In this document: in pieces, positions 10,131 to 20,033 of the stretch
Layout: each line of letters begins with the position of its first letter
Numbering within the stretch: the stretch's first letter is position 1
NCBI GenBank assembly: GCA_934045905.1
Contig: OW203765.1
Location: 28,491,997 to 28,555,996, forward strand
Reading direction: 5' to 3'
Source of the DNA: Leuctra nigra
Lineage: Eukaryota > Arthropoda > Insecta > Plecoptera > Leuctridae
Length of the DNA: 64,000 nucleotides
Program-made: the position numbers and the translations under genes
Notes under the pieces: model-generated
Seen by the model: only the letters and a program-made list of their open reading frames with translations
Databases searched by the model: none
Told to the model about the DNA's origin: nothing

Positions 10131-10680
10131 TTCCTCGTGCGTTGTTCAAATGAGAAATGTACGAAACATTCTGAACAACACTCAAGACTTCAGTGAACAC
10201 AAGATTATAATTAGATTGTGTTATGCTAGTAAACATTTGTAAGATTGTTTTTAATCTTATTAATTTGGCAGCACATGGCTACTTGTCCTAAAGAAAATTC
10301 AATTTCTATAAATTATAATTTCTTAAAAATATATATAAACGTAAAAAATCATCGATTATTATCTGAAGAAAAAAATTAAACGTCAACTCAACAGGATTTA
10401 AAGATAAATTCAAAACAGTTTACTTGCGCCATAAAATATTACTATATTTCTTAAGACACACTAAAATACAAAATTAAACCATTGATGAAACAACAATCGA
10501 ACCTGTACCGGCAGTATCAGAATAAAAAAACAGAGATACGTGCCAAAGGAGCCAAAAAGGAGTCGCTCGTTTCGCTCGCTCAATTATTTTATACATTAAT
10601 TATACACGATTGTTGTGTTATAAATTACGTATTATGACTGTGGCTATTTTTTATAAGTACTTTTCAGTCATGAATTTCGT
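10131..10680 (+). other. Continuation of duplicated odorant receptor 3' flank
   Basis: 10131-10520 matches 12230-12660 in the second copy, for example in the runs cagtttacttgcg and acaaaattaaac. A degraded end motif of the GAGCGAGCG repeat family lies at 10563-10583. No gene is visible. Confidence 0.55.
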
Positions 10681-10710
10681 AACACCTTCGTGTTCGTTGT
10701 TGTTGATATT

Positions 10711-10890
10711 GATTGAAACTTGCGACAGTCGTGTGAAATGGAACACAAGTTTATCGCCGAGGGTTTGAAGCAGGTGTTGGATTTTCTTCCCCAAGAAACA
10801 CGAATTTTCTGGTTAACAATGCCGAGAATATCGCCAAAGAGACGAAATGACGTAATTTTCAAACTCACACACGAGCTCATGTATAAACTT
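10711..10890 (+). other. Exon-like open frame, unknown protein
   Basis: The frame encodes MEHKFIAEGLKQVLDFLPQ, then ETRIFWLTMPRISPKRR and a hydrophilic end, closing at a good donor (CTTG|GTAAGA near 10892). Amino-acid composition is protein-like and more GC-rich than its surroundings. It is faintly reminiscent of the LP...W.t.P region of PC-esterase/SGNH proteins, but I cannot confirm this. No partner exons were found nearby. It may be an isolated exon of an undetected gene or a chance frame. Confidence 0.25.
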
Positions 10891-11314
10891 GGTAAGATTT
10901 ATCAATTACGTTGGAATGCAAGAATACATTGCGATGAAACTTTAAATTAAATATTGTTTTTCTGAGTATTTTTCATCAGTGAAAGAGCACAGAATGTTTT
11001 GGGAATTGTGACCGTCTAGGTGCAGGACTCCTAATTTGAAGTGACAATTAGTAGTTGATTTTTTAAATTTTATACAATGAGCCAGACACCGCTATGATCA
11101 AACTAATTAACTGATCAGACTGAACTGATTAAAATTTTACACATTATAAAACACGTATAATATGGTTTGATGTATTAAAGTTTCAAAAACATTACATTTG
11201 TAAGAAAGAAGTTACAACTGTTCGAGTTTACAACTGTACAACTGTTTTGTTAGTTTGTTGGGACTTAATGTCCTTCTTTCGGGGAACATTCACTGTTTGT
11301 AGAGATTCACTGAC

Positions 11315-11575
11315 GGAACAGGTTAGCTGAGTGGTAACGCTCTGAACTTGTATTCCGGAGGCCCGGGTTCGATTCCCGCGGCCGTCCTTCCTGACTGGGG
11401 TTTTTTCGTGGTTTTCCCTCAGTCGACAGGCAAATGCTGGGAAGGTACCCTACTAATAGGCCACGACCGTCTCCTTCCCACCTTCCATCCTTACCTAATC
11501 TTCAGCATCATCTCCCAATCATCCTCATAATCATTCATCCGTCGCCATTAGCCTCGCTGCAGAACAGTAAATGCC
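11315..11575 (+). mobile_element. tRNA-derived SINE, copy 1
   Basis: The head contains RNA polymerase III-type boxes: an A box in TTAGCTGAGTGGTAACG and a B box in GGTTCGATTCC. The body (ccctactaataggccacgacc) and tail (gccattagcc..gctgcag) recur at 18242-18504, partly at 32690-32860, and reversed at 14150-14240 and 15795-15860. It lies in the intron just before the orphan odorant receptor last exon. Confidence 0.85.
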
Positions 11576-11615
11576 ATGTTTTGGAATATGTCACCTCTTG
11601 TTCATCTACCTTCAG

Positions 11616-11711
11616 ATTGTGAAACATGCTCATGGTTACTACAACGTGCTGAGAAGTGTAATTCCGCAACATGCTGGAGAGTCGAGAACTCACTCTTTGA
11701 ATCAATGGTAA
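11616..11711 (+). pseudogene. Orphan duplicate of the odorant receptor last exon
   Basis: Thirty-two codons match exon 6697-6792 almost completely (IVKHAHGYYNVLRSVIPQHA, then GE, then S instead of L), with a usable acceptor (CTACCTTCAG) and a TAA at 11709. No upstream receptor exons are visible between 6.8 and 11.6 kb. This is either the remnant of a second tandem receptor or an alternative last exon. Homology continues about 1 kb downstream. Confidence 0.75.
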
Positions 11712-12902
11712 TTTCATGGAGATGTCTAAATGCCGAGGAAGAAACAAGATCAGTTGTCATCATGGGAATCTTTTGTCCGAAAATTAAGACTGTATTGTAT
11801 CTTTATTTCTTTGTCAACATGAAGAAGTTCAAGCTGTGTTCTTGGGGATCTGTTTTAACGTATTTCATTTATGAAAATTGCTTCGTAATTTTCAAACCCG
11901 TATGAGGGTATTTTAAAACATTTCTTCAAATTCTTGAACCATACTGAATTTTGGATATCACAAATTCCTGCGATTGGCTTAAAAAAAGAAATGTCCACAA
12001 ATAGCGTCTGCAGCAGCTTATACTATTGAAATTTAATAAAGAAAATATATAAAAATATTAAATATTCCAATCAATAAAATATAAGCATTTCAATATCTTA
12101 TTGTGTCTCAAGAGTGGCTCATTGAGAATAACGATGGCCTCGCTCAGCTTGAATGCACGAGGCATCAGTGTGACCTTTGGACTGTGAGCTTTTAGCTATA
12201 CGCTCAAAAGTTTTCCCAAGTTTATTTTGCGTCGTGCCTTGTTGAACGGAGATTTGGACGAACATTTCTGAAGAGCACTCAAGACTAATGTTACTTAGAT
12301 TGTAATGCCAGTAATATTTTGTAAAACATGTTTTAATCTTATTATTTAGGCAACATTACGATAACTCCTTCTTCTGAAGAAAATTTCATATAAATTAATG
12401 TTTCTTAAAAATATATGAACTATAGTTTTGCAAATAATATAACTGCACATAATTATTATTTGATTTGAATTTTGGCACTCTCACACAAGTAGGTTCGTAA
12501 TGGAAAATGGTTCACGTAAATAATCATTGACTATCATACGAGGAAAAAATAAAACAGCAACAAAATTTTAAGATAATTTCAGAGCAGTTTACTTGCGTCA
12601 TAAAATATCACATTATTTCTTTAGACACGTTAAAATACAAAATTAAACAACAATCGAACTGTAAAAAATAACAATAGTATTAAATATGTCAACTCTCATG
12701 TATAATTGAGCTTGATTTTTAATTTTTAAAGAACCAACACTTATGTATTATTTTTCATGACATTCACTCGAAGTTAGGGATATGCTACTGCTAAAGCTGA
12801 AGCGCACAATAGGTGAGGCTCTCTTCTTTACCAGACTCTGGCGTTATAACATCATAAATGTTATCAATAATCTTGTCAGTTCTAGCCATAACTAAAATAC
12901 GA
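11712..12902 (+). other. Duplicated 3' flank of the odorant receptor, uninterrupted version
   Basis: This stretch matches 6793-7232 and 10131-10520 in order without the 2.9-kb insertion, and so acts as an approximate empty site for it. About 35 bp around the insertion point do not match. It is otherwise AT-rich with no gene. Confidence 0.6.
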
Positions 12903-13136
12903 TCACATAAGAATCATATTGTTGTACTGTGTCATGTTTCCCTGCAATCTATCCTCCCAATCACCCTCTTCCAAACCCCTTTCCTCCATTGCCCTCAGAA
13001 CACCATCCATCCAGGAGCTCCTCTGGCGTCCACGCTTCCTTCTGTACGGAGGCTTGTATCCCAATATCCTTCTTGGCCACCTCTCTTCCTGTATTCTCCT
13101 GACATGTCCATACCAAACATACCAACCAAAGATCAA
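12903..13136 (-). pseudogene. LINE reverse transcriptase C-terminal remnant
   Basis: The minus-strand frame reads YGHVRRIQEERWPRRIL, then RRKRGRQRSSWMDGV and RAMEERGLEEGDWEDR. These are conserved C-terminal motifs of non-LTR endonuclease/reverse-transcriptase proteins common in insects. Upstream RT domains are absent, so this is a 5'-truncated remnant. Confidence 0.75.
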
Positions 13137-13359
13137 TTTTATAACACACTGATCTTGTCCGTTCTACATAACCAAAAAACAAAGATTTTCCTCGAGAGGG
13201 ACTCGAACTCATGTTTCCCTGAAATCTGGTAAAATGTAAGACGATCTTTAGTAGTTATGAGCTCGTAATTTGACCTTGACCCATTAAATTACAACACGAC
13301 GGCGCGCTTTGCCAAATATCGACAGAGTTTCGTATCCCTAACAGAAGTGATTGTCACGA

Positions 13360-16300
13360 CTAGACTTCGACGGGAATATTCTCCAACCCCTGTATGACGT
13401 CGTCGACGGCGTCGATGTCCCTGAAGGCCAAGTAGAGACGCACTGACAGCGGCAGATGGAGTTCTGCCGTGGAGATTGCAGAGCAGTGCAGCTGGATTCT
13501 GCACAACGCCTTCAGTGTCAATGGAGTCAGAGATCGCTCTCGTGGAGGCGTTTTCACGCACACGACACAGTTGGGGACGGTGCTGGAACAGAGGTATCAC
13601 GTCAGGACAGTATTCTGTAGCGCTCTTCACTTGGCATTTCACGTGAAGAGTTATCACTGGCATATGAATAACATTGCAGTGAAATGATCTCACAGGGAAA
13701 ATAGTTATAGAATCAGGTCTCCGAGTGATGATTTCTCAAAAATCGTTCAATATTTGAAATTATTCTAATGGCCGCGTTTTCAATGCTTGGTTTAAATCAG
13801 TCTAAGATTAATTGGTAATTTTAAGGAATGTCATTGGTTGTTGACATGGCATTATAGTCCAGCCAAATCAACTGTTTAAAATTAAGCAGAGAATTGAAAA
13901 ACTGGCCCTAAACGAAAACTGAAGTTACAAAATCTATTGCAATTTTTAATTCTTCATGCAAATAAAATTGTACGATTCAATATTTTAATACAAATTTTTT
14001 TTAAAGAAAATACGTTAATTAATAAATAACACAAAGTAAGTTGCAGATTTCAAAAAGGAGATATTTTAAATCGTTTAAAGAATTGTGATATTTCACACTC
14101 TTATGTTTAACGTCGAACTGTTCTACAACCAAGCAAGTGGCGCAGTCTGATGATGTTCTGAAGATGAAGAAGAGTTAAGAGTGGACGATGGGAAGGAGGC
14201 GGTCGTGGCCTATTAGTAGGTAACCTTCCCACCATTCAGCTCTGCAGTCTCAACTCACTCCTGGCTCCAGTAGTCGCCGCCAAACTCCTCCAGGATCTGC
14301 TGGAACACTTGGTCCTGAGTCCTCTCCAGCACAGCCTCCAGCGAGAGACATCTGGCGCCGTGCAGCAGAAGCAGCACGAAGCAGTCAAGGTGCTTGTATG
14401 CAGCGGTGACGCGCAGTGGATGGCCGCTGTTGTGACAGTCCACGCTGGCTCCGTGCTGCACAGACAAGTGGATTATTATAGGAGGCCGCTAATATCCTGT
14501 TCACACTGAGGATTCGATCATGATCCAAAATCTCGATTGCAATCGAAAATGTTTGTGAACTGAATTCAATCGAACTCGATCATGATCCAAATCTCGATTG
14601 AGTTGCAAGAACGCAATCGAAATTTGAATCATGATCGAACTCAAGGTCAAACAAAAGAAATTATGAATTTTAAAAACGAAAACTTACAAATGCATGCTCT
14701 AATTTGCATGTAACAAGCATTATAAAGTTTAACTTGAATCTTGCCTCCATTTTGATTTCGATTGTAATTGAACTGGATCATGATCGAATTCGAACAGGGT
14801 ATAAGCGTCAGTTATTCAATGCTATCAAAAACCAACTAAATCAGTAGTTAGGTTTAACAGACTGTTACTTAGTGGTCATTCTAGGAATGTGTAGAAATTT
14901 ATAAAAACAGAAAAGTTCGTTATAAATTTTAATCTATATTAGGTAAATATGGAGGATACATTATAAATCATTTATAGAATTGTGATTTTCGATTGAGGAC
15001 AGCCAATGGATACTCATCGATGATCCATCGATATTTGAATAAACATGATTGAATGTTTGAGCTGAGTTCATCATTGATGCGATTTATAACTGCTCTCTAT
15101 AGAAAGCTTAATATGTATGCGAAAACATGTAAAATAAATATGCGTTAAAATCATTAAAATATTGCAAAAATATCTTCAATAAGTAAAATATCGTCTTCAA
15201 ACCCATTGGAGAGATGTGAATGTGGTTATAAATGAAGTTGTCAGATCAATTAGCTACAATCTTCATACAACTGCGTGCGCTGGCAAGCATGAAGTTGGTT
15301 CCCATCACAAGACCTCTCGGATGTGGAGGTGGTAATGTCAAGCTAAAACTGTTACATGGTTAGGGCGACCTTCGATTACCATAGATTTCAATTGTATACA
15401 TGGTGTGAAAAACACTATCATGATCCTCCTAGAAATCTAGCAAGTGTATGATCGAGAATTAAAACAAAATCAGAAAATAAAACGGACTAAAATTTTTAGA
15501 ATCTCCCATAAGTTCAAATAAATGTACAATGATACATCCTTTTCATACAAAACAACCAACTCTAGTGAAATAAACAATAAAAATTAAGTTCAAGATGTTG
15601 TAGGTTCACTAAATTTCTATCAGTAACATCGTCTATTGAAAAATATTTGACAATAGCTAGTAAATAAATGTGTAGAAAAGAGATTCGGTTAGAGGTCAGA
15701 TTCGGATTCGTATTAAAACAAAATATATAACTAGCTAAATATATTCGCACAGCCCTAATAATAACAATTGGGAGATGTAAATTAAAGCAAGAGTACGAAT
15801 GGAAGTTTGGAAGAGTTCATAGTAGTGACCTATTATAGTAACCTTCCAAACATTTGCCTGAGAAAATATACTAAAAAGGAATAGACTACGAGAAGAGAAC
15901 GAGTCCAAGTACTGCCTTAGACATCTTGCTCCATCACAAACTCCCTCCTAAGACCTAGCTGTCGCGTCGTCTATAAACCTACCTTGAGCAACAGCTGGAC
16001 GCCTCGCGTGAACCCGTCTCTGCACGCAATGTGCAACGGAGTGGAGAGATTCCCGTCACTGCCGTCCAGGATGCGCTCCAGCCTCCAGCAGACGCCGTCT
16101 TGCTTGAGCGTCGCGACGTCTATGAACCTACCTTGAGCAACAGCTGGACGCCTCGCGTGAACCCGTCTCTGCATGCAATGTGCAACGGCGTGGAGAGATT
16201 CCCGTCACTGCCGTCAGGATGCGCTCCAGCCTCCAGCAGACGCCGTCTTGCTTGAGCGTCGCGACGTCTATGAACCTACCTTGAGCAACAGCTGGACGCC

Positions 16301-19300
16301 TCGCGTGAACCCGTCTCTGCACGCAATGTGCAACGGCGTGGAGAGATTCCCGTCACTGCCGTCAGGATGCGCTCCAGCCTCCAGCAGACGCCGTCTTGCT
16401 TGAGCGTCGCGACGTCTATGAACCTACCTTGAGCAACAGCTGGACACCTCGCGTGAACCCGTCTCTGCATGCAATGTGCAACGGCGTGGAGAGATTCCCG
16501 TCACTGCCGTCAGGATGCGCTCCAGCCTCCAGCAGACGCCGTCTTGCTTGAGCGTCGCGACGTCTATGAACCTACCTTGAGCAACAGCTGGACGCCTCGC
16601 GTGAACCCGTCTCTGCATGCGATGTGCAACGGAGTGGAGAGATTGCCGTCACTGCCGTCAGGATGCGCTCCAGCAGACGCCATCTTGCTTGAGCGTCGCG
16701 ACGTCTATAAACCTACCTTGAGCAACAGCTGGACGCCTCGCGTGAACCCGTCTCTGCATGCGATGTGCAACGGAGTGGAGAGATTCCCGTCACTGCCGTC
16801 AGGATGCGCTCCAGCCTCCAGCAGACGCCGTCTTGCTTGAGCGTCGCGACGTCTATGAACCTACCTTGAGCAACAGCTGGACGCCTCGCGTGAACCCGTC
16901 TCTGCATGCAATGTGCAACGGCGTGGAGAGATTCCCGTCACTGCCGTCAGGATGCGCTCCAGCCTCCAGCAGACGCCGTCTTGCTTGAGCGTCGCGACGT
17001 CTATGAACCTACCATGAGCAACAGCTGGACGCCTCGCGTGAACCCGTCTCTGCATGCGATGTGCAACGGAGTGGAGAGATTCCCGTCACTGCCGTCAGGA
17101 TGCGCTCCAGCCTCCAGCAGACGCCGTCTTGCTTGAGCGTCGCGACGTCTATGAACCTACCTTGAGCAACAGCTGGACACCTCGCGTGAACCCGTCTCTG
17201 CATGCGATGTGCAACGGAGTGGAGAGATTCCCGTCACTGCCGTCAGGATGCGCTCCAGCCTCCAGCAGACGCCGTCTTGCTTGAGCGTCGCGACGTCTAT
17301 GAACCTACCTTGAGCAACAGCTGGACGCCTCGCGTGAACCCGTCTCTGCATGCAATGTGCAACGGCGTGGAGAGATTCCCGTCACTGCCGTCAGGATGCG
17401 CTCCAGCCTCCAGCAGACGCCGTCTTGCTTGAGCGTCGCGACGTCTATGAACCTACCTTGAGCAACAGCTGGACGCCTCGCGTGAACCCGTCTCTGCATG
17501 CGATGTGCAACGGAGTGGAGAGATTCCCGTCACTGCCGTCAGGATGCGCTCCAGCCTCCAGCAGACGCCGTCTTGCTTGAGCGTCGCGACGTCTATGAAC
17601 CTACCTTGAGCAACAGCTAGACGCCTCGCGTGAACCCGTCTCTGCATGCAATGTGCAACGGCGTGGAGAGATTCCCGTCACTGCCGTCAGGATGCGCTCC
17701 AGCCTCCAGCAGACGCCGTCTTGCTTGAGCGTCGCGACGTCTATGAACCTACCTTGAGCAACAGCTGGACACCTCGCGTGAACCCGTCTCTGCATGCAAT
17801 GTGCAACGGCGTGGAGAGATTCCCGTCACTGCCGTCAGGATGCGCTCCAGCCTCCAGCAGACGCCGTCTTGCTTGAGCGTCGCGACGTCTTTGAACCTAC
17901 CTTGAGCAACAGCTGGACGCCTCGCGTGAACCCGTCTCTGCATGCGATGTGCAACGGAGTGGAGAGATTCCCGTCACTGCCGTCAGGATGCGCTCCAGCC
18001 TCCAGCAGACGCCGGCAACAGTCGCCGTCTTGCTTGAGCGTCGCGACGAACAGCGGCGTCTGTTGCTTCAGGTCCGGCAGGTTGACGTCGGCTCCGTGAC
18101 GTAGGAGCAAGTCGACGCACTCGAGACTGCCGCCGGTCGCCGCCAGTCGCAGTGGCGTCGCACCAAACGGTCTAAAGAGACAGGACAAGTTATTAAATTC
18201 AGTGGTCAACAAATCTTTATTTTGCATGTAAAATAATGACGCAGCAAGTATGGCTGAGTGGTAACGCTCTGAACTTGTATTCCGGAGGTCTGGGGTTCGA
18301 TTCCCGCGGCCGTCCCTCCAGACTTTTTTTTTCGTGTTCCCTCAGTCGACCTCAGGTGCCCTACTAATAGGCCACGACCGCTTCCTTCCCACCTTCCATC
18401 CTTATACCTACTCTTCCTTCACCATCATCTCCCAATCATTATCATAATCGGGCATCCGTCGTCATTAGCCTAGCTGCAAAACAGTGCGACGTTAAACACT
18501 ATATATAATATGCTTTATAGGAAGGGATGTGCGTTGTGAAAAATATCCGACCGAACCGGGGCTCGAACCCGGGACCTCTCACTTGCCAGGCGAGAGCTCT
18601 ACTCGTTCAGTCGAGAATAAGAGGGTTGCGCACGCAAGTGCAAAGAGACAGGGTGACAGCATCGTCACCGGTGGTATGACAGTTCGTAGTGAGCATTCTC
18701 TACCTTCATTCCATTCTCCTAGGAGATCTCTAACCCTCATCAGTGCGTTGTGTCTATTGTCCGTCCGTCCGACCGGGTAGCTCAGTTGGTAGAGTTCTCG
18801 CCCGGCAAGTGAGAGGTCCCGGGTTCGAGCACCGGTTCGGTCGGATATTTTTCACAACGCACGTATCCCTTCATATCATCCTGACTCCATGGAAGTTTTC
18901 CACAGAAACCTACATTCTAGGATTATAACTCCAAAGTGGGTGTTATAATCCTAGCTACATTCTCATATAATGCTTTGACCCATTTTCTCGCAAATACTAT
19001 TGAGAACATTTAAGAAACAAGAAAAATTGTTTTTTTCACATATTTCATGAAAAAATATGAAAAAAAAAAATTTGTTTCAACTATTTCTTAAATTTTTTTA
19101 ATAGTATTTCGAGAAAATGGGTACCTATCGAAACCAAAGTCAAAACTACCTCCCAAAGGTGCATAACAGTGAAGTAAATAATGAGCCTTGGTATTTTGGA
19201 AAAAATTTGATGCAGCCGTCAGTTTCCATAGCGGACCCCAGGACTCGTAACATTATTTATTTCCATCAAAATGCAAGTCAGAGCGTAAGATTAATTTGTT

Positions 19301-20033
19301 ACTCTCAGCTACATCAAAACTCTCCAAACCTTGGCTTTGACAATAATTGTTCTCAACTAAACAAAATAATAGTCACTGTCACTATTACTTCTTTGAAATT
19401 ATCTCTCAAACATAATTGCTCTTTAAGAATCTTTTGACGAACACAATGACTTGTCCAACATTTTAACACGTGCCAAAATAAATCAACTGAGGTATTTGGC
19501 TGTCTAAAAAATTTAAATGATCGAAAGTGAATATGAAAATTGAAAATATCTTTTGTGAAATTACCAAATAAGTTTACCTATTAAATTACTTTTTATTTGT
19601 ACCTAATCTAGGTTATTCAATGTTATCAAGGTTATTTGTAACGATTTTTTAAATTGCATAATTATTTAGAATCTTACCAAAAAATATGTTCGAGTTTTAC
19701 CAACAAATAAAAATAAAAAAATGCTGCGTCTTTGACGCATTATAAGTTTTTTCACGCATTTTCCAAAGAGCAGCCGCTTTCACACATTAATTCGCAAGCC
19801 ATACAAATGCTCACTATATCAGTGATGCTCGCTCAACGCTTCACACGTTTCCCAGTATTCTATAACCCTAATTCTTACCTCACTCTCAGGTTAATATTCT
19901 CCAGATTCTCCGTCTCTTCCAGCAGCTTCTCCAGGAGCTCATAATCCGCCTGGAACGCAGCTTGATGCAGGCGAATCAGACTCTCATCCTCTCCTTCAGG
20001 ATCAATGGAGAAACACACAAGCTCGGAGTTCAT
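13360..20033 (-). CDS. Ankyrin repeat and SOCS box protein, ASB1-like
   Basis: Four minus-strand exons, 19879-20033, 17901-18171, 14259-14455 and 13360-13582, join in frame into 281 residues. Exon 1 starts at an ATG and encodes an acidic N-terminus and the first ankyrin unit (LHQAAFQADYELLEKLLEE). Exon 2 gives two or three ankyrin repeats (GATPLRLAATGGSLECVDLL, then STPLHIACRDGF). Exon 3 gives another (HPLRVTAAYKHLDCF). Exon 4 gives a SOCS box with a BC box (LKALCRIQ) and a Cul5-box-like LPLSVRLYLAF. ASB proteins bind Elongin B/C and Cullin-5 and present substrates for ubiquitination. Order and motifs match vertebrate ASB1 best; the insect protein is about 50 residues shorter. Start, donors and acceptors are my inference. 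Confidence 0.8.
13693..14149. other. Intron 3 of the ASB1-like gene
   Basis: AT-rich sequence without a recognisable gene or repeat boundary. Confidence 0.4.
14150..14240 (-). mobile_element. SINE fragment, reversed
   Basis: The stretch gaaggaggcggtcgtggcc followed by tattagtagg is the reverse complement of the SINE body (ccctactaataggccacgacc). It lies just 3' of ASB1-like exon 3. Confidence 0.6.
14500..14805. mobile_element. Palindrome-rich MITE remnant
   Basis: The ends are inverted: ctgttcacactgaggattcg at the left and a version containing cgaattcgaacagggt at the right. TCGATCATGATC-like palindromes repeat inside. There is no coding frame. The superfamily is unknown. Confidence 0.45.
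15795..15860 (-). mobile_element. SINE fragment, reversed and degraded
   Basis: gacctattatagtaacc followed by ttccaaacatttgcctgag resembles the reverse complement of the SINE middle segment. Confidence 0.4.
15961..17900 (-). repeat. ~148-bp tandem array of ASB1-like exon 2 3' half plus its splice donor
   Basis: Thirteen units lie in the intron directly after exon 2. On the minus strand each unit runs from the donor and ~12 nt of intron (GTAGGTTCATAG) through the last ~136 nt of exon 2 to the next CTCAAG|GTAGG. Plus-strand exon-edge positions are 15983, 16132, 16280, 16428, 16576, 16717, 16865, 17013, 17161, 17309, 17457, 17605 and 17753, with the real one at 17901. The period is 148, apart from one 149 and one 141. 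Relative to the real exon all units lack the same 13-nt piece, so one founder was amplified. Units vary at several positions, for example atgcAatg/atgcGatg and acctaccTtg/acctaccAtg. The reading frames in the array are shadows of the exon. Confidence 0.92.
18242..18504 (+). mobile_element. tRNA-derived SINE, copy 2
   Basis: Same head boxes (GGCTGAGTGGTAACG; GGTTCGATTCC), body and tail as copy 1, ending with gcgacgttaaacac. It sits in intron 1 of the ASB1-like gene. Confidence 0.85.
18549..18613 (-). tRNA. tRNA-like sequence, decayed
   Basis: On the minus strand the anticodon arm CTCGC-CTGGCAA-GTGAG and the T arm CCGGG-TTCGAGC-CCCGG are intact, but the 5' acceptor and D arm (GACTGAACGAGTAGAGC) have lost pairing. 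Anticodon position reads GGC. It is probably a transposed tRNA relic. Confidence 0.5.
18771..18842 (+). tRNA. tRNA-like sequence with a full cloverleaf, anticodon GGC
   Basis: The 72 nt fold by eye into acceptor GACCGGG/TTCGGTC (two G-T pairs), D stem GCTC/GAGT, anticodon stem CTCGC/GTGAG with loop CCGGCAA, and T stem CCGGG/ACCGG with one mismatch. Position 33 is C where tRNAs have U, and GGC for alanine is unusual in eukaryotes. A paired inverted copy argues for a mobile tRNA-derived sequence over a working tRNA gene. Confidence 0.5.
18978..19122. repeat. Hairpin-forming inverted repeat
   Basis: acccattttctcgcaaatac at the left is matched by gtatttcgagaaaatgggt at the right around an A/T-rich centre. 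There is no coding content. Confidence 0.6.

Larger units (their letters stand above)
18521..18870. mobile_element. Inverted pair of tRNA-like sequences with shared flanks
   Basis: Two ~95-bp arms are inverted around a ~160-bp centre. Outer flanks match in reverse complement (gtgcgttgtgaaaaatatcc and ggatatttttcacaacgcac). The inner part of each arm is a tRNA-like sequence, annotated separately. The organisation looks like a foldback or dimeric SINE with tRNA-like heads pointing outward. Confidence 0.7.

Noticed and set aside
11348..11622. Protein-coding frames over the SINE
   Set aside because: The sequence matches a tRNA-headed SINE repeated in the window; the frames are not conserved between copies.
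16031..18000. CRISPR-like array from regularly spaced repeats
   Set aside because: Units are contiguous 148-bp tandem copies of an exon edge with no unique spacers, in a eukaryotic genome.
16031..18099. Many overlapping 64-76 codon frames on both strands across the ~148-bp array
   Set aside because: They are shadows of a repeated exon fragment in all frames; stops recur each unit and only the exon 2 frame outside the array fits ankyrin repeats.
18771..18842. Confident functional tRNA-Ala gene
   Set aside because: C at position 33, T-stem mismatch, GGC anticodon and an inverted decayed partner point to a mobile relic; kept at moderate confidence only.
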